A DNA stretch of 64,000 nucleotides, taken from positions 6,138 to 70,137 of the forward strand of contig DJPI01000008.1 in NCBI GenBank assembly GCA_002438505.1, read 5' to 3'. Position 1 is the first letter of the stretch. Every line of letters starts with the position of its first letter. Below are positions 56,001 through 63,989 of the stretch, piece by piece. This DNA is from Ruminococcaceae bacterium UBA6416. GTDB lineage: Bacteria; Bacillota; Clostridia; Oscillospirales; Acutalibacteraceae. The notes under the pieces were generated by a model that was not told where the DNA came from, searched no databases, and worked only from the letters and a program-made list of their open reading frames with translations. The translations under genes were made by a program, and so were the position numbers.

Positions 56001-56049
56001 CCGCCGGAAGAACAATTTCGTTTTTCCGGCGGCCGCGTCAGGTTTTTTA
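56001..56049 (+). terminator. Hairpin between trpX and trpY
   Basis: Perfect 9-bp stem CCGCCGGAA/TTCCGGCGG (56001-56009 / 56024-56032); a T-run follows only after 11 nt, so it is probably a leaky attenuator or mRNA stabiliser. Confidence 0.55.
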
Positions 56050-56065
56050 ACGGAGTGATAAAAAA

Positions 56066-56986
56066 ATGGATCTTCTTCAAACAGCGGCCGAACTCGGGCT
56101 GATAAGCTCGCTGACCGTTCTTTCCCTTTTTTTGAGCTATTCAATGCTCAATGTCTGTGACCTTTCAACCGACGGCTGCTTCACGCTCGGCGCAGCGGTC
56201 GGAGCAATGGTTGCTTATTCCGGCCACCCGTTTCTTTCAATCCCGGCGGCGATGATTGCCGGAGCTCTTTCCGGCTTTATTACCGCATTTTTGCAAACAA
56301 AAATGGGCATTGACAGTCTCCTTGCCGGAATCATTGTCAACACGGGTCTTTACTCAATCAACATTGCGGTGATGCGCAACGCAACGCTCGTCAACCTCAA
56401 TTTCAGCGAAACCGTTTTCACAAAGCTTGAAGCGGCGCTTGAGGGAACTCCTCTTGCCGGTCAGTATAAGCTGATTATTGCGCTTTGCGCGGTTATCCTG
56501 GTTGTTCTTTTTCTTGTGTTTTTCCTCAGAACAAATCTTGGCCTTGCGCTGCGTGCAACGGGCAACAATCCGGACATGGTTCGCTCCTCCTCCGTCAACA
56601 CGGCAACAATCACAATAATCGGACTTTGCGTTTCAAACTCATTCACCGCCCTTTCCGGCTGTCTGCTTGCTCAGTCCAACGGCTCGGCGAACATTGACAT
56701 GGGCAGCGGAATGGTCACCATTGCGCTCGCCTCGCTGCTCATCGGCTCAATCCTTTTCACAAAGCGCAAAAGCACTGCCGTCCGTGCCGTCTGCGCGGTT
56801 GCAGGCGCCCTCATCTTCCGCCTTGTTTACACCCTGGCTCTGCGCCTTCATATGCCGGCATATATGCTCAAGCTTGTTTCCTCCGTCATTGTTATCATTG
56901 CAATTTCGGCGCCGTATCTCAAAAAGCAGCTTCCAAAGCTTAAAAGACGCTTTGAGCTGAGAAAAAAGGAGGGAGCAAAGGTATGA
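56066..56986 (+). CDS. trpY: Tryptophan ABC transporter permease (TrpY)
   Basis: A 306-aa polytopic permease of the BPD_transp_2 family, with about 8 helices (for example AELGLISSLTVLSLFLSYSM; YKLIIALCAVILVVLFLVFF). It has CDLSTDGCFTLGAAVGAM (about 32) and RATGNNPDMVRSS (about 159), typical of TrpY/YtrB-like permeases. It overlaps the ATPase gene by four bases (ATGA). RBS is GGAG, 11 nt upstream. Confidence 0.92.
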   Translation: MDLLQTAAELGLISSLTVLSLFLSYSMLNVCDLSTDGCFTLGAAVGAMVAYSGHPFLSIPAAMIAGALSGFITAFLQTKMGIDSLLAGIIVNTGLYSINIAVMRNATLVNLNFSETVFTKLEAALEGTPLAGQYKLIIALCAVILVVLFLVFFLRTNLGLALRATGNNPDMVRSSSVNTATITIIGLCVSNSFTALSGCLLAQSNGSANIDMGSGMVTIALASLLIGSILFTKRKSTAVRAVCAVAGALIFRLVYTLALRLHMPAYMLKLVSSVIVIIAISAPYLKKQLPKLKRRFELRKKEGAKV

Positions 56987-57771
56987 TGCTTTCCGTTTCT
57001 CACATTTCAAAAACCTTTAACCCCGGAACCGTCAACGCAAAATGCGCAATCAATGACCTTTCCCTTGAGGTTGAAAAGGGAGATTTCATCACCGTTATCG
57101 GCGCAAACGGAGCCGGAAAAAGTACTCTCTTCGGCGCAATTTCCGGCTCATTTCTGACTGACAGCGGACGCATTGTTCTTGACGGAACGGACATCACAAT
57201 GATGCCGGAGCACAAAAGGTCAAAAAGCATCGGCAGACTTTTCCAGGATCCGATGCTCGGCTCCGCCCCGGCAATGAGCATTGAGGAAAACCTTGCCCTC
57301 GCCGCTCACAGAGGAACGTGGTTCAGCCACACAACAAAAAAGGACAGAGAGGACTTCCGCGAACGGCTTTCCGTTCTCGAGATGGGACTTGAGGACAGAA
57401 TGAAGCAGCCTGTCGGTCTGCTTTCCGGCGGCCAGAGACAGGCTTTGACCCTCCTCATGGCAACAATCAATCCGCCAAAGCTCCTCCTCCTTGACGAGCA
57501 CACAGCCGCCCTCGACCCTGGCACGGCGGAAAAGGTGCTTGCTCTGACGGAAAAAATCATTAAGGACAATGCCCTCACCTGCCTCATGATAACGCACAAT
57601 ATGCAGTCCGCACTCGACCTTGGCAACCGTACCATCATGATGAACAACGGAAACATTGTTTTTGACACCAAAGGCGAGGAAAGGAAGAGCCTTTCCGTTT
57701 CAGACCTTCTTGAAAAATTCAAGGACAGAGTCGGAAAGGAACTCACAACGGACAGAATTCTGCTTTCATAG
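56983..57771 (+). CDS. trpZ: Tryptophan ABC transporter ATP-binding protein (TrpZ)
   Basis: A 262-aa ABC ATPase. Walker A GANGAGKST (about 44), Q-loop RLFQDPMLG, signature LSGGQRQAL (about 146), Walker B KLLLLDEHTAALDP (His replaces the common Pro after DE), and H-loop in MITHNMQ. Completes the T-box-controlled importer; a terminator follows. Confidence 0.93.
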   Translation: MMLSVSHISKTFNPGTVNAKCAINDLSLEVEKGDFITVIGANGAGKSTLFGAISGSFLTDSGRIVLDGTDITMMPEHKRSKSIGRLFQDPMLGSAPAMSIEENLALAAHRGTWFSHTTKKDREDFRERLSVLEMGLEDRMKQPVGLLSGGQRQALTLLMATINPPKLLLLDEHTAALDPGTAEKVLALTEKIIKDNALTCLMITHNMQSALDLGNRTIMMNNGNIVFDTKGEERKSLSVSDLLEKFKDRVGKELTTDRILLS

Positions 57772-57772
57772 C

Positions 57773-57806
57773 AAAAATACGTCGGTCAAAAGCCGGCGTA
57801 TTTTTA
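57773..57806 (+). terminator. Terminator of the trpXYZ operon
   Basis: Stem AAAAATACG/CGTATTTTT (57773-57781 / 57797-57805) extended by TCGG/CCGG pairing. Confidence 0.88.
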
Positions 57807-57881
57807 ATTTTCCTGTTGCACAGACGGAAAAACAGTGCTATTATATGTTGCAGCAGTTTTGATTAAAAAGAGGGTATTTTT

Positions 57882-59144
57882 TTGGATATTGTCAAAAGGA
57901 ATGCGAAAATTGCGCTTTGCTATGTTCTTGCAATTTTGAAATGGATTGCCGTTGCGGCGGTTATCGGTGCGGTCGGCGGCGCTGTCGGCGTTGCTTTCCA
58001 CATCAGCGTTGAAAAAGCCACCGAGCTGCGTACCGCTCATGAATGGATAGTATATCTTCTTCCGGTCGGCGGCCTTGCAATAGCCGGACTTTATAAGCTT
58101 TTAAAAATGGAAAAGATTGGAACGGACAATGTTATCGAGTCAATACGGACGGAAAAAAGCGTTCCGTTCCTGCTTGCTCCGCTGATTTTTGTTTCAACCG
58201 TGATTACCCATCTTTTCGGCGGTTCGGCCGGCCGTGAGGGTGCGGCGCTTCAGCTCGGCGGCAGCATTGGCGCGCAGGTTGGAAGGCTCATTAAATTTGA
58301 CGAAAAGGATATGCACCTTGCAACACTCTGCGGAATGAGCGCGGTTTTTTCCGCCCTGTTCGGAACCCCTCTGACTGCTGCGCTTTTTGCGCTTGAGGTC
58401 ATCTCGGTCGGCGTTGTTTATTATTCGGGCATCATCCCCTGCCTGACCGCCTCGCTTGTTGCTTACCGGATTGCCGGACTTTTCAAAGTTCCACCGGTCA
58501 GGTTTTCCGTTGAAAACATTCCGCAGGCGGATTTCGGCTCGTTCTGGCGCGTTGCCGTCCTTTCCGCCCTCTGCGCAGTACTGAGCATCGGCTTTTGCCT
58601 TTTGATGCATTTTTCACACAAGGGCGCGGAAAAGCTTTTTAAAAACACCTTTCTGCGTGCATTCATCGGCGGTACGGCTGTTATTGTTCTGACTTTGATT
58701 TTCGGCCATGATTATAACGGAGCCGGAATGAATATAATCGAAAACGCAATGAGCGGAAATGCCGAGCCGTTCGCCTTCCTGCTCAAAATGCTTTTCACCG
58801 CCGTAACAATCGGCTTCGGATTCAAGGGCGGTGAAATTGTTCCAACATTTTTCATTGGCTCAACCTTCGGCTGTGTTATCGGCTCGCTGCTTGGACTTGA
58901 CCCCGGCTTTGCGGCCGCGCTCGGTCTTGTTTCGCTTTTCTGCGGCGCAGTCAACTGTCCGATTGCCTCAATCTTTTTGAGCATTGAGCTTTTCGGCGCC
59001 GGCGGAATCATTTATTTTGCCGCAGCCTGCGCAATAAGCTTTGCCCTCTCCGGCTACTTCGGCCTTTACAGCAGCCAGAAAATTGTTTACTCGAAAACAA
59101 AAGCGGAATTTATTAACATCCTGACTGCGCAGGAGTTGAAATAA
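57882..59144 (+). CDS. CLC-family chloride (or fluoride) channel/transporter
   Basis: A 420-aa polytopic membrane protein. The CLC pore motif GGSAGREGAALQLGG (about 109) keeps the gating glutamate in GREG. A later GFKGGEIVPTFFIGSTFG (about 313) is the GGxFxP-equivalent. About ten membrane helices; no CBS domains. TTG start with AGAGGG upstream. The family transports chloride, or in CLC-F members fluoride; no fluoride riboswitch precedes it. It is followed by the convergent small-RNA locus. Confidence 0.92.
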   Translation: MDIVKRNAKIALCYVLAILKWIAVAAVIGAVGGAVGVAFHISVEKATELRTAHEWIVYLLPVGGLAIAGLYKLLKMEKIGTDNVIESIRTEKSVPFLLAPLIFVSTVITHLFGGSAGREGAALQLGGSIGAQVGRLIKFDEKDMHLATLCGMSAVFSALFGTPLTAALFALEVISVGVVYYSGIIPCLTASLVAYRIAGLFKVPPVRFSVENIPQADFGSFWRVAVLSALCAVLSIGFCLLMHFSHKGAEKLFKNTFLRAFIGGTAVIVLTLIFGHDYNGAGMNIIENAMSGNAEPFAFLLKMLFTAVTIGFGFKGGEIVPTFFIGSTFGCVIGSLLGLDPGFAAALGLVSLFCGAVNCPIASIFLSIELFGAGGIIYFAAACAISFALSGYFGLYSSQKIVYSKTKAEFINILTAQELK

Positions 59145-59149
59145 ACCGC

Positions 59150-59178
59150 TTGACAAAAATCAAGCGGCCGAGTATAAT
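59150..59178 (+). promoter_or_regulatory. Consensus promoter of the plus-strand small RNA
   Basis: Perfect TTGACA (59150-59155), a 17-nt spacer, and perfect TATAAT (59173-59178), starting six bases after the CLC stop codon. Confidence 0.92.
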
Positions 59179-59184
59179 ATAAAT

Positions 59185-59270
59185 GTAAAAAGGCTCTGCA
59201 GAAAGCGGTGTCCTCAGGTATGGTTAAAAAATAACCGCTACATTCTGGACGATGGGGCGGTTATTTTTTA
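59185..59270 (+). ncRNA. Candidate antitoxin-like small RNA
   Basis: A predicted RNA of about 85 nt, from the consensus promoter to a perfect 13-bp terminator stem (59226-59238 / 59257-59269). It has no convincing ORF (only a 4-codon ATG). Its 3' 45 nt are fully complementary to the 3' end of the opposite small mRNA. Its 5' segments AAAGGCTCTGCA (59189-59200) and GCGGTGTCCTC (59205-59215) are repeated in the 5' leader of that mRNA. The layout matches convergent type I antitoxin RNAs. Confidence 0.65.
59226..59269. terminator. Shared bidirectional terminator of the convergent small RNAs
   Basis: Arms AAAAAATAACCGC (59226-59238) and GCGGTTATTTTTT (59257-59269) are a perfect 13-bp inverted repeat with A/T runs on both sides, so it can stop transcription from either strand. 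Confidence 0.92.
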
Positions 59271-59276
59271 TTGCTT

Positions 59277-59348
59277 TTATTTTTTCGATGACTCTATGTA
59301 TGCAGTAGCTGCAACAAGAATCAGGAAAACTATTGCCAAATATTCCAC
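59277..59348 (-). CDS. 23-aa hydrophobic peptide, candidate type I toxin
   Basis: GTG start at 59348, 23 codons, TAA. The peptide MEYLAIVFLILVAATAYIES + SKK is one transmembrane helix with a charged C-terminus, as in type I toxin peptides. SD CAAGGAGG (minus strand, 59368-59361) is 12 nt before the start and has a perfect 8-nt complement CCTCCTTG in its own leader (59433-59426), so translation may be blocked by folding. An overlapping 44-codon frame also exists but looks less protein-like. No family match was recognised. Confidence 0.6.
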   Translation of the reverse strand: MEYLAIVFLILVAATAYIESSKK

Positions 59349-59425
59349 TCGGCAACACTCCCTCCTTGTTTAATCTCGGAGGTAAGTAATAAAAAATTCT
59401 TCCTCCGGAAAGTGAGAATCGCTTT

Positions 59426-59478
59426 CAAGGAGGACACCGCCTTGCCGCAGGGCTGAAATCAGCCTGTGCAGAGCCTTT
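59426..59478 (-). repeat. 5' leader repeats of the candidate toxin mRNA
   Basis: On the minus strand AAAGGCTCTGCA (59478-59467) and GCGGTGTCCTC (59440-59430) are identical to 59189-59200 and 59205-59215 on the plus strand. The two convergent RNAs thus begin with the same sequences, an inverted duplication. A CAGGCTGA/TCAGCC hairpin lies between them, and the anti-SD CCTCCTTG overlaps the second repeat. Confidence 0.85.
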
Positions 59479-59483
59479 GAATT

Positions 59484-59511
59484 ATTTTAACACATTTGTC
59501 GCAATTGTCAA
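59484..59511 (-). promoter_or_regulatory. Promoter of the candidate toxin mRNA
   Basis: Minus-strand perfect TTGACA (59506-59511), a 16-nt spacer, and TAAAAT (59484-59489). Predicted mRNA runs from about 59477 to the shared terminator near 59226 (about 250 nt). Confidence 0.8.
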
Positions 59512-59646
59512 GATAGATATTAGATGTTGGATTTTGGATGTTAGATATTTCAAATCAGGAAACAATGTGCATTATGGTTGGGTTGATGTGTCAATAACCC
59601 AATCTCGTGCAGCGCATAAAAATCTCCGCAATATCTAGCGTCTAGA
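59512..59646. repeat. AT-rich TTAGAT-type repeats bounding a ~135-bp segment
   Basis: Tandem degenerate units GATATTAGATGTTGGA (59516-59531) and TGGATGTTAGATATTTC (59535-59551), with an inverted relative GCAATATCTAGCGTCTA (59628-59644). Between them is a TTGGGTT/AACCCAA hairpin. No ORF. Similar units occur near 18.65 kb and 63.98 kb. Confidence 0.5.
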
Positions 59647-59717
59647 ATCGTACGGGTCGAACCCGTGCCGACCCATTGCCTCGCCTCTTGCAAAACATGA
59701 AAAAATTTCACAAAAAT

Positions 59718-59755
59718 CCGCCGCCTGACCACAAAGGACAAGCGGCGGTATTTTT
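59718..59755 (-). terminator. Terminator of secA
   Basis: Perfect 7-bp stem CCGCCGC/GCGGCGG (59718-59724 / 59742-59748), followed on the minus strand by GGATTTTTG. Confidence 0.8.
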
Positions 59756-59758
59756 TCC

Positions 59759-62521
59759 TTAATTTTGGGTGTTATTCTTCACGCCGGGACGGCCGCAGCA
59801 TTTTTTATATTTCTTTCCGCTGCCGCAGGGACAGGGATCGTTAACGCCGATTTTATCGCTCTTTGACTTGCGGACGGTTTTGTTCTTTTCGCTTCCGTCT
59901 CCGAAGCCGGAGGCACCGGTAACCTTTGCAACCTGCTCACGCTTGACTTCCTCGTCCGTTCTGAACTTTGCGGAAAGGACAATCTTAACAGTATCCTCAC
60001 GGATTGAGGCAACCATTGCGTCAAACATATCAGCCGTTTCCTCACGGAAGGCAACAATCGGATCCTTCTGTCCATAGGCAACAAGGCCAATTCCCTGCTT
60101 CAGCTCATCAACCGCGTCAATGTGATCCATCCACTTGAGGTCAACGCAGCGCAGAAGCATTGCGCGCTCAATTTCACGCATGAACTCCGGTCCGAACTCC
60201 TTTTCGCGTTCCTCGTGGAGGGCGTGCGCTCTTTCGCAAAGCAGGTCTTTGATTTCCTCAGAGGACTTGTCATTTTCAACAAAGTCGTTTTCGTCCGTCA
60301 GCCAGCCGAGATATTTTTCACGCAGAGAGGCAAGGTGCCATTCCTTGCTCGGAATGTTCGGCGGACAGAAGAAAGCAACGGTGTCCTCAATGGACTCGTC
60401 AATCATTTTTGAAATGACAGGCTTCATGTCTTCACCCTTGAGAACCATGTCACGCTGGGCATAAATAACAGTGCGCTGGCGGTTCATAACATCATCAAAC
60501 GCAAGAACATGACGGCGGACGGCAAAGTTGTTGCCCTCAACCTTGCGCTGAGCGGCCTCAACCTGCCTTGAAAGAAGGCCGACTTCAATGGGCATATCAT
60601 CATCAACGGGAAGGCTCTTCATGATGCTCATCATTCTGTCTCCGCCGAAAAGACGCAGCAGATCGTCCTGCATTGAAAGATAAAAACGGCTTTCTCCGGG
60701 GTCACCCTGACGGCCGGAACGTCCGCGCAGCTGGTTGTCAATTCGCCTTGACTCGTGGCGCTCGGTGCCGATGATATAAAGGCCGCCGGCCTCCCTGACC
60801 TTGTCTGCCTCCTCAGAGATCTCCTCTTTATACATTTTTTCAAGCTTTTTGAAAGTATCCCTCGCCTCAAGGATATCCTCGTCAGAGGTTTCACCGAAGC
60901 CGGTCGCCTCGGCAATCAGCTCCTCGGGGTACTCGCGCTTCCTCATCTCACTTTTTGCAAGGAATTCCGCGTTACCGCCGAGCATGATGTCCGTGCCTCG
61001 TCCGGCCATGTTGGTTGCAATGGTGACCGCGCCGAGCTTACCGGCCTGCGCAATGATTTCCGCTTCCTTTTCGTGGTGCTTTGCGTTGAGGACATTGTGT
61101 TTGATTCCGCGCTTTTTGAGTGCGGCGGAAAGCCGCTCACTCTTGTCGATTGAAACGGTACCGACCAAAACGGGCTGGCCTTTTTCGTGGCAGGCAATGA
61201 TCTGTTCAATTATTGCGTTGAACTTGAACTGCTCGGTCTGATAGATAACATCATCGCGGTCAATACGCTTAACGGGCTTGTTCGTTGGAACTTCAACGGC
61301 ATCAAGGCTATAAATTTCTCTGAACTCCTGAACCTCGGTCATTGCGGTACCGGTCATACCGGAAAGCTTTTCATAAAGGCGGAAATAATTCTGGAAGGTT
61401 ATGGTTGCAAGAGTCTTGTTTTCCTTTGCAATCTTCACGCCCTCTTTGGCTTCAATGGCCTGGTGGAGACCCTCGTTATAACGGCGGCCAATCATAATTC
61501 GTCCGGTGAACTCGTCAACAATGAGAACCTGTCCGTCCTTAACAACATAATCAACATCGCGCTTCATGACGCCCCAGGCCTTGATTGCAATGTTGATGTG
61601 ATGCGAGAGAGTGAGGTTATCCGGGTCGGAAAGGTTTTCAACATTGAAATATTTCTCTGCCTTTGCAATACCGCTTTTTGTCAAAGACGCAATCTTGCCC
61701 TTTTCGTCAACAACATAGTCCGCGCCCTGCTCCTCCGCAATTTCCTCAAGGTTCATTTTTGAGTCCGTTTCGGGAATGCGCAAGCATCTGAGGTGCTTGA
61801 CAAAATCATTGGCAAGCGAATAAAGCTCAGATGACTGGCTGCCCATTCCGGAAATGATGAGCGGCGTTCTTGCCTCATCAATAAGGATTGAGTCAACCTC
61901 ATCAACAATGGCAAAATAATGGCCGCGCTGAACCTTTTCGTCAATATACTGAACCATGTTATCGCGCAGATAGTCAAAGCCCATCTCATTGTTTGTTCCG
62001 TATGTGATGTCTGCGGCATAGGCCTTTCTTCTTTCCTCGGTGTCAAGACCGTTGACAATAAGGCCGACGGAAAGGCCGAGGAAGCGATAAACCTTCCCCA
62101 TCCACTCGCTGTCACGCCGTGCAAGGTAATCGTTAACCGTGACGATATGAACGCCCTTTCCGGTCAATGCGTTGAGATAGGCCGGAAGGGTTGCAACAAG
62201 GGTTTTTCCCTCGCCGGTTTTCATTTCAGCAATTCTTCCCTGGTGAAGAACAATTCCGCCCTCAAGCTGAACGGGGAAATGCTTCATTGAAAGAACACGC
62301 CACGATGCCTCGCGGCAGGTTGCAAACGCTTCGGGAAGAATGCTGTCAAGCGATTCTCCGTCCGCAATGCGCTTTTTGAATTCATCGGTTTTTGCGCGCA
62401 GCTGTTCGTCTGAAAGCGCGCCGTACTCCTCCTCAAGAGAGAGGATTTTATTTACTGTCGGCTTTATTCTTTTGATTTCTTTTGTTGAATAATCACCGAA
62501 AAGCTTTTTAAAAATACCCAT
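59759..62521 (-). CDS. secA: Preprotein translocase ATPase SecA
   Basis: A 920-aa motor that drives Sec-dependent export. DEAD-type Walker A MKTGEGKTLVATLPAYL (about 100), DEVD box VDEVDSILIDEARTPLI (about 207), NMAGRGTDIMLGG (about 503), and RGRSGRQGDPG (about 635). The C-terminal zinc motif is CPCGSGKKYKKCCG. Full length and ordinary. The gene is monocistronic, with a GC stem after the stop. Confidence 0.98.
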   Translation of the reverse strand: MGIFKKLFGDYSTKEIKRIKPTVNKILSLEEEYGALSDEQLRAKTDEFKKRIADGESLDSILPEAFATCREASWRVLSMKHFPVQLEGGIVLHQGRIAEMKTGEGKTLVATLPAYLNALTGKGVHIVTVNDYLARRDSEWMGKVYRFLGLSVGLIVNGLDTEERRKAYAADITYGTNNEMGFDYLRDNMVQYIDEKVQRGHYFAIVDEVDSILIDEARTPLIISGMGSQSSELYSLANDFVKHLRCLRIPETDSKMNLEEIAEEQGADYVVDEKGKIASLTKSGIAKAEKYFNVENLSDPDNLTLSHHINIAIKAWGVMKRDVDYVVKDGQVLIVDEFTGRIMIGRRYNEGLHQAIEAKEGVKIAKENKTLATITFQNYFRLYEKLSGMTGTAMTEVQEFREIYSLDAVEVPTNKPVKRIDRDDVIYQTEQFKFNAIIEQIIACHEKGQPVLVGTVSIDKSERLSAALKKRGIKHNVLNAKHHEKEAEIIAQAGKLGAVTIATNMAGRGTDIMLGGNAEFLAKSEMRKREYPEELIAEATGFGETSDEDILEARDTFKKLEKMYKEEISEEADKVREAGGLYIIGTERHESRRIDNQLRGRSGRQGDPGESRFYLSMQDDLLRLFGGDRMMSIMKSLPVDDDMPIEVGLLSRQVEAAQRKVEGNNFAVRRHVLAFDDVMNRQRTVIYAQRDMVLKGEDMKPVISKMIDESIEDTVAFFCPPNIPSKEWHLASLREKYLGWLTDENDFVENDKSSEEIKDLLCERAHALHEEREKEFGPEFMREIERAMLLRCVDLKWMDHIDAVDELKQGIGLVAYGQKDPIVAFREETADMFDAMVASIREDTVKIVLSAKFRTDEEVKREQVAKVTGASGFGDGSEKNKTVRKSKSDKIGVNDPCPCGSGKKYKKCCGRPGVKNNTQN

Positions 62522-62766
62522 TGTTTCACCTCAATTTATATATTCCTCATCATTATATCACAACAGAACGCTTTTTTCACCCCCTTTTATAAAAAAATCC
62601 GAGTTTGAACGCTGCGGCGGAAGTAATTCAAAAGAAAGTCTACACAAGTCTATTTAATTTTTTCCATTTTTCTCCAAGCTTATTGACAAAATAATAACAA
62701 AGTGCAAAAATAAAGAAAAGATTTATATTCGGGTTTTTGTTCCGATGGAGAAATGGGGAATTCAAT

Positions 62767-63957
62767 ATGGCAGGTTCACTGCAGTATATCCGTAAGTTCG
62801 GCAATGCCTCGTTTTGCGATATGCCGTTTTGCGACGCAGACAATGTTGCTCTTTGTCAGGTTTTCTATATGCCCTTTGAAAAGATTGTTTCCGACAGCTT
62901 TACGGATGAGCCGCGCAATTTCGGAGAGGTCTGCCGCGCAATGTTCAGCTATAACGGCAACCGCCACCGTGCGCTCGGTCTCATGATAACAAAGTCCGTT
63001 TCCGTTATGATGATGGAAATGGAAAAGCAAAAGCGCTTTTCGGAAATGAAAATTGTTGCCTGCACTGAAACCTTCAAAACCAACCCGGCGGTGCAGTTCG
63101 CCGCGGCAACATTCATTCTTCCGGACGGAACGCTTGTTGTTGCTTTCCGCGGAACGGATGACAGCCTCATCGGCTGGAAGGAGGACACGGACCTTTTTGT
63201 CCGCCGCTCAATCCCGTCTCACGCGCTCGCCGTGAACTATCTTGAAAATGTTGCAAAGCATTTTGACGGCGACATTATCGTTATCGGCCACTCAAAGGGC
63301 GGAAATGTTGCGCTTTATGCCGGTCTTTACTGCTCAGAGGAAACAAGGGCAAGAATCAAGGCGCTTTATAACAATGACGGCCCCGGCTTTTTTGATAATT
63401 CGCCTTATAGAACAAGGCAGTATAAAGAGCTTCTTTCAAGATATAACCACTTCATTCCGAGTTCTTCGTTTGTTGGCGTGCTCCTTGCTTTTGACAAGGA
63501 TTACACCGTTGTTAAAAGCAAGCGTCTGCTCGGACCCATGCAGCATGACCTTGCTTCTTGGCAGATTGTTGACTGTGACATTAAAACGCTTCCGCGCCCG
63601 TCAAGGCTTGCAAGAATCAACGAACTCTGCCTTTCCGGAATTCTTTACCGCATAAGCCGCGAGCAGAGCAGCAACTTTGACCGCGTTGCCTCCGCCGTTA
63701 TTGAGGGCACGGGTCAGACCAACCTGCTCGGCGTTTCAAAGCATATTCCGTCCGTTGTCAAGGGTACCGTTGAAACATGGAAAAGCCTTGATGAAAGCGC
63801 AAAAAAAGAGTTCAAGGAAACCTTCAGCGGCTCAAAGGAAATTATCAAGGACAGCGTCAAGCTTGCCGTTATTGAGGACAGTGAAAAGGCAAAGGGAACC
63901 GTTCTTGAGGATCTTGAGGCCAAAGGCGTGAACCTTGAGGCTCTCCTTCAGGTTTAA
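62767..63957 (+). CDS. Mbeg1-like (DUF2974) lipase-type protein
   Basis: A 396-aa cytosolic-looking alpha/beta hydrolase. DGTLVVAFRGTDDSLIGWKE (about 122) and nucleophile motif VIGHSKGGNVALYAGLY (about 178) with GxSxG, then NNDGPGFF (about 208), all typical of Mbeg1-like/DUF2974 proteins of Firmicutes. The C-terminal ~80 residues are charged and helical. ATG 62767 is used; a TTG-started extension has no RBS. RBS itself is weak (GGGGAA). The family is widespread in clostridia, with physiological role unknown. Confidence 0.88.
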   Translation: MAGSLQYIRKFGNASFCDMPFCDADNVALCQVFYMPFEKIVSDSFTDEPRNFGEVCRAMFSYNGNRHRALGLMITKSVSVMMMEMEKQKRFSEMKIVACTETFKTNPAVQFAAATFILPDGTLVVAFRGTDDSLIGWKEDTDLFVRRSIPSHALAVNYLENVAKHFDGDIIVIGHSKGGNVALYAGLYCSEETRARIKALYNNDGPGFFDNSPYRTRQYKELLSRYNHFIPSSSFVGVLLAFDKDYTVVKSKRLLGPMQHDLASWQIVDCDIKTLPRPSRLARINELCLSGILYRISREQSSNFDRVASAVIEGTGQTNLLGVSKHIPSVVKGTVETWKSLDESAKKEFKETFSGSKEIIKDSVKLAVIEDSEKAKGTVLEDLEAKGVNLEALLQV

Positions 63958-63959
63958 GA

Positions 63960-63989
63960 TATCCGCTATGCCGGATATTAGATTTTAGA
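63960..63989. repeat. Hairpin plus TTAGAT-type repeat after the lipase gene
   Basis: Inverted repeat ATATCCG-ctatgc-CGGATAT at 63960-63979, running into GATATTAGATTTTAGA (63974-63989), which matches 14 of 16 bases of the unit at 59516-59531. It lies just after a stop codon, at the window edge. Confidence 0.5.

Noticed and set aside
59210..59269. Possible fluoride riboswitch next to the CLC gene
   Set aside because: A GGTATGG...AACCGC pattern is faintly reminiscent of the crcB motif, and some CLC proteins export fluoride. However, the element lies downstream of the gene, the conserved GAUGG pairing is absent, and AACCGC is fully used in the perfect terminator stem.
59229..59360. Alternative 44-codon frame (GTG/TTG start) overlapping the 23-aa hydrophobic ORF
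   Set aside because: The GTG is only two bases from the SD, the encoded sequence is Cys- and Pro-rich without clear structure, and it runs through the terminator stem.
59150..59511. Fst/par-type toxin-antitoxin with direct repeats
   Set aside because: The leader repeats are inverted in the DNA, so the two RNAs are identical rather than complementary there. The locus is better compared with 3'-overlapping type I systems.
59650..59690. tRNA-like T-arm (CGGGTCGAACCCG)
   Set aside because: The loop is too short for a T-loop, and no acceptor, D or anticodon arms can be drawn around it.
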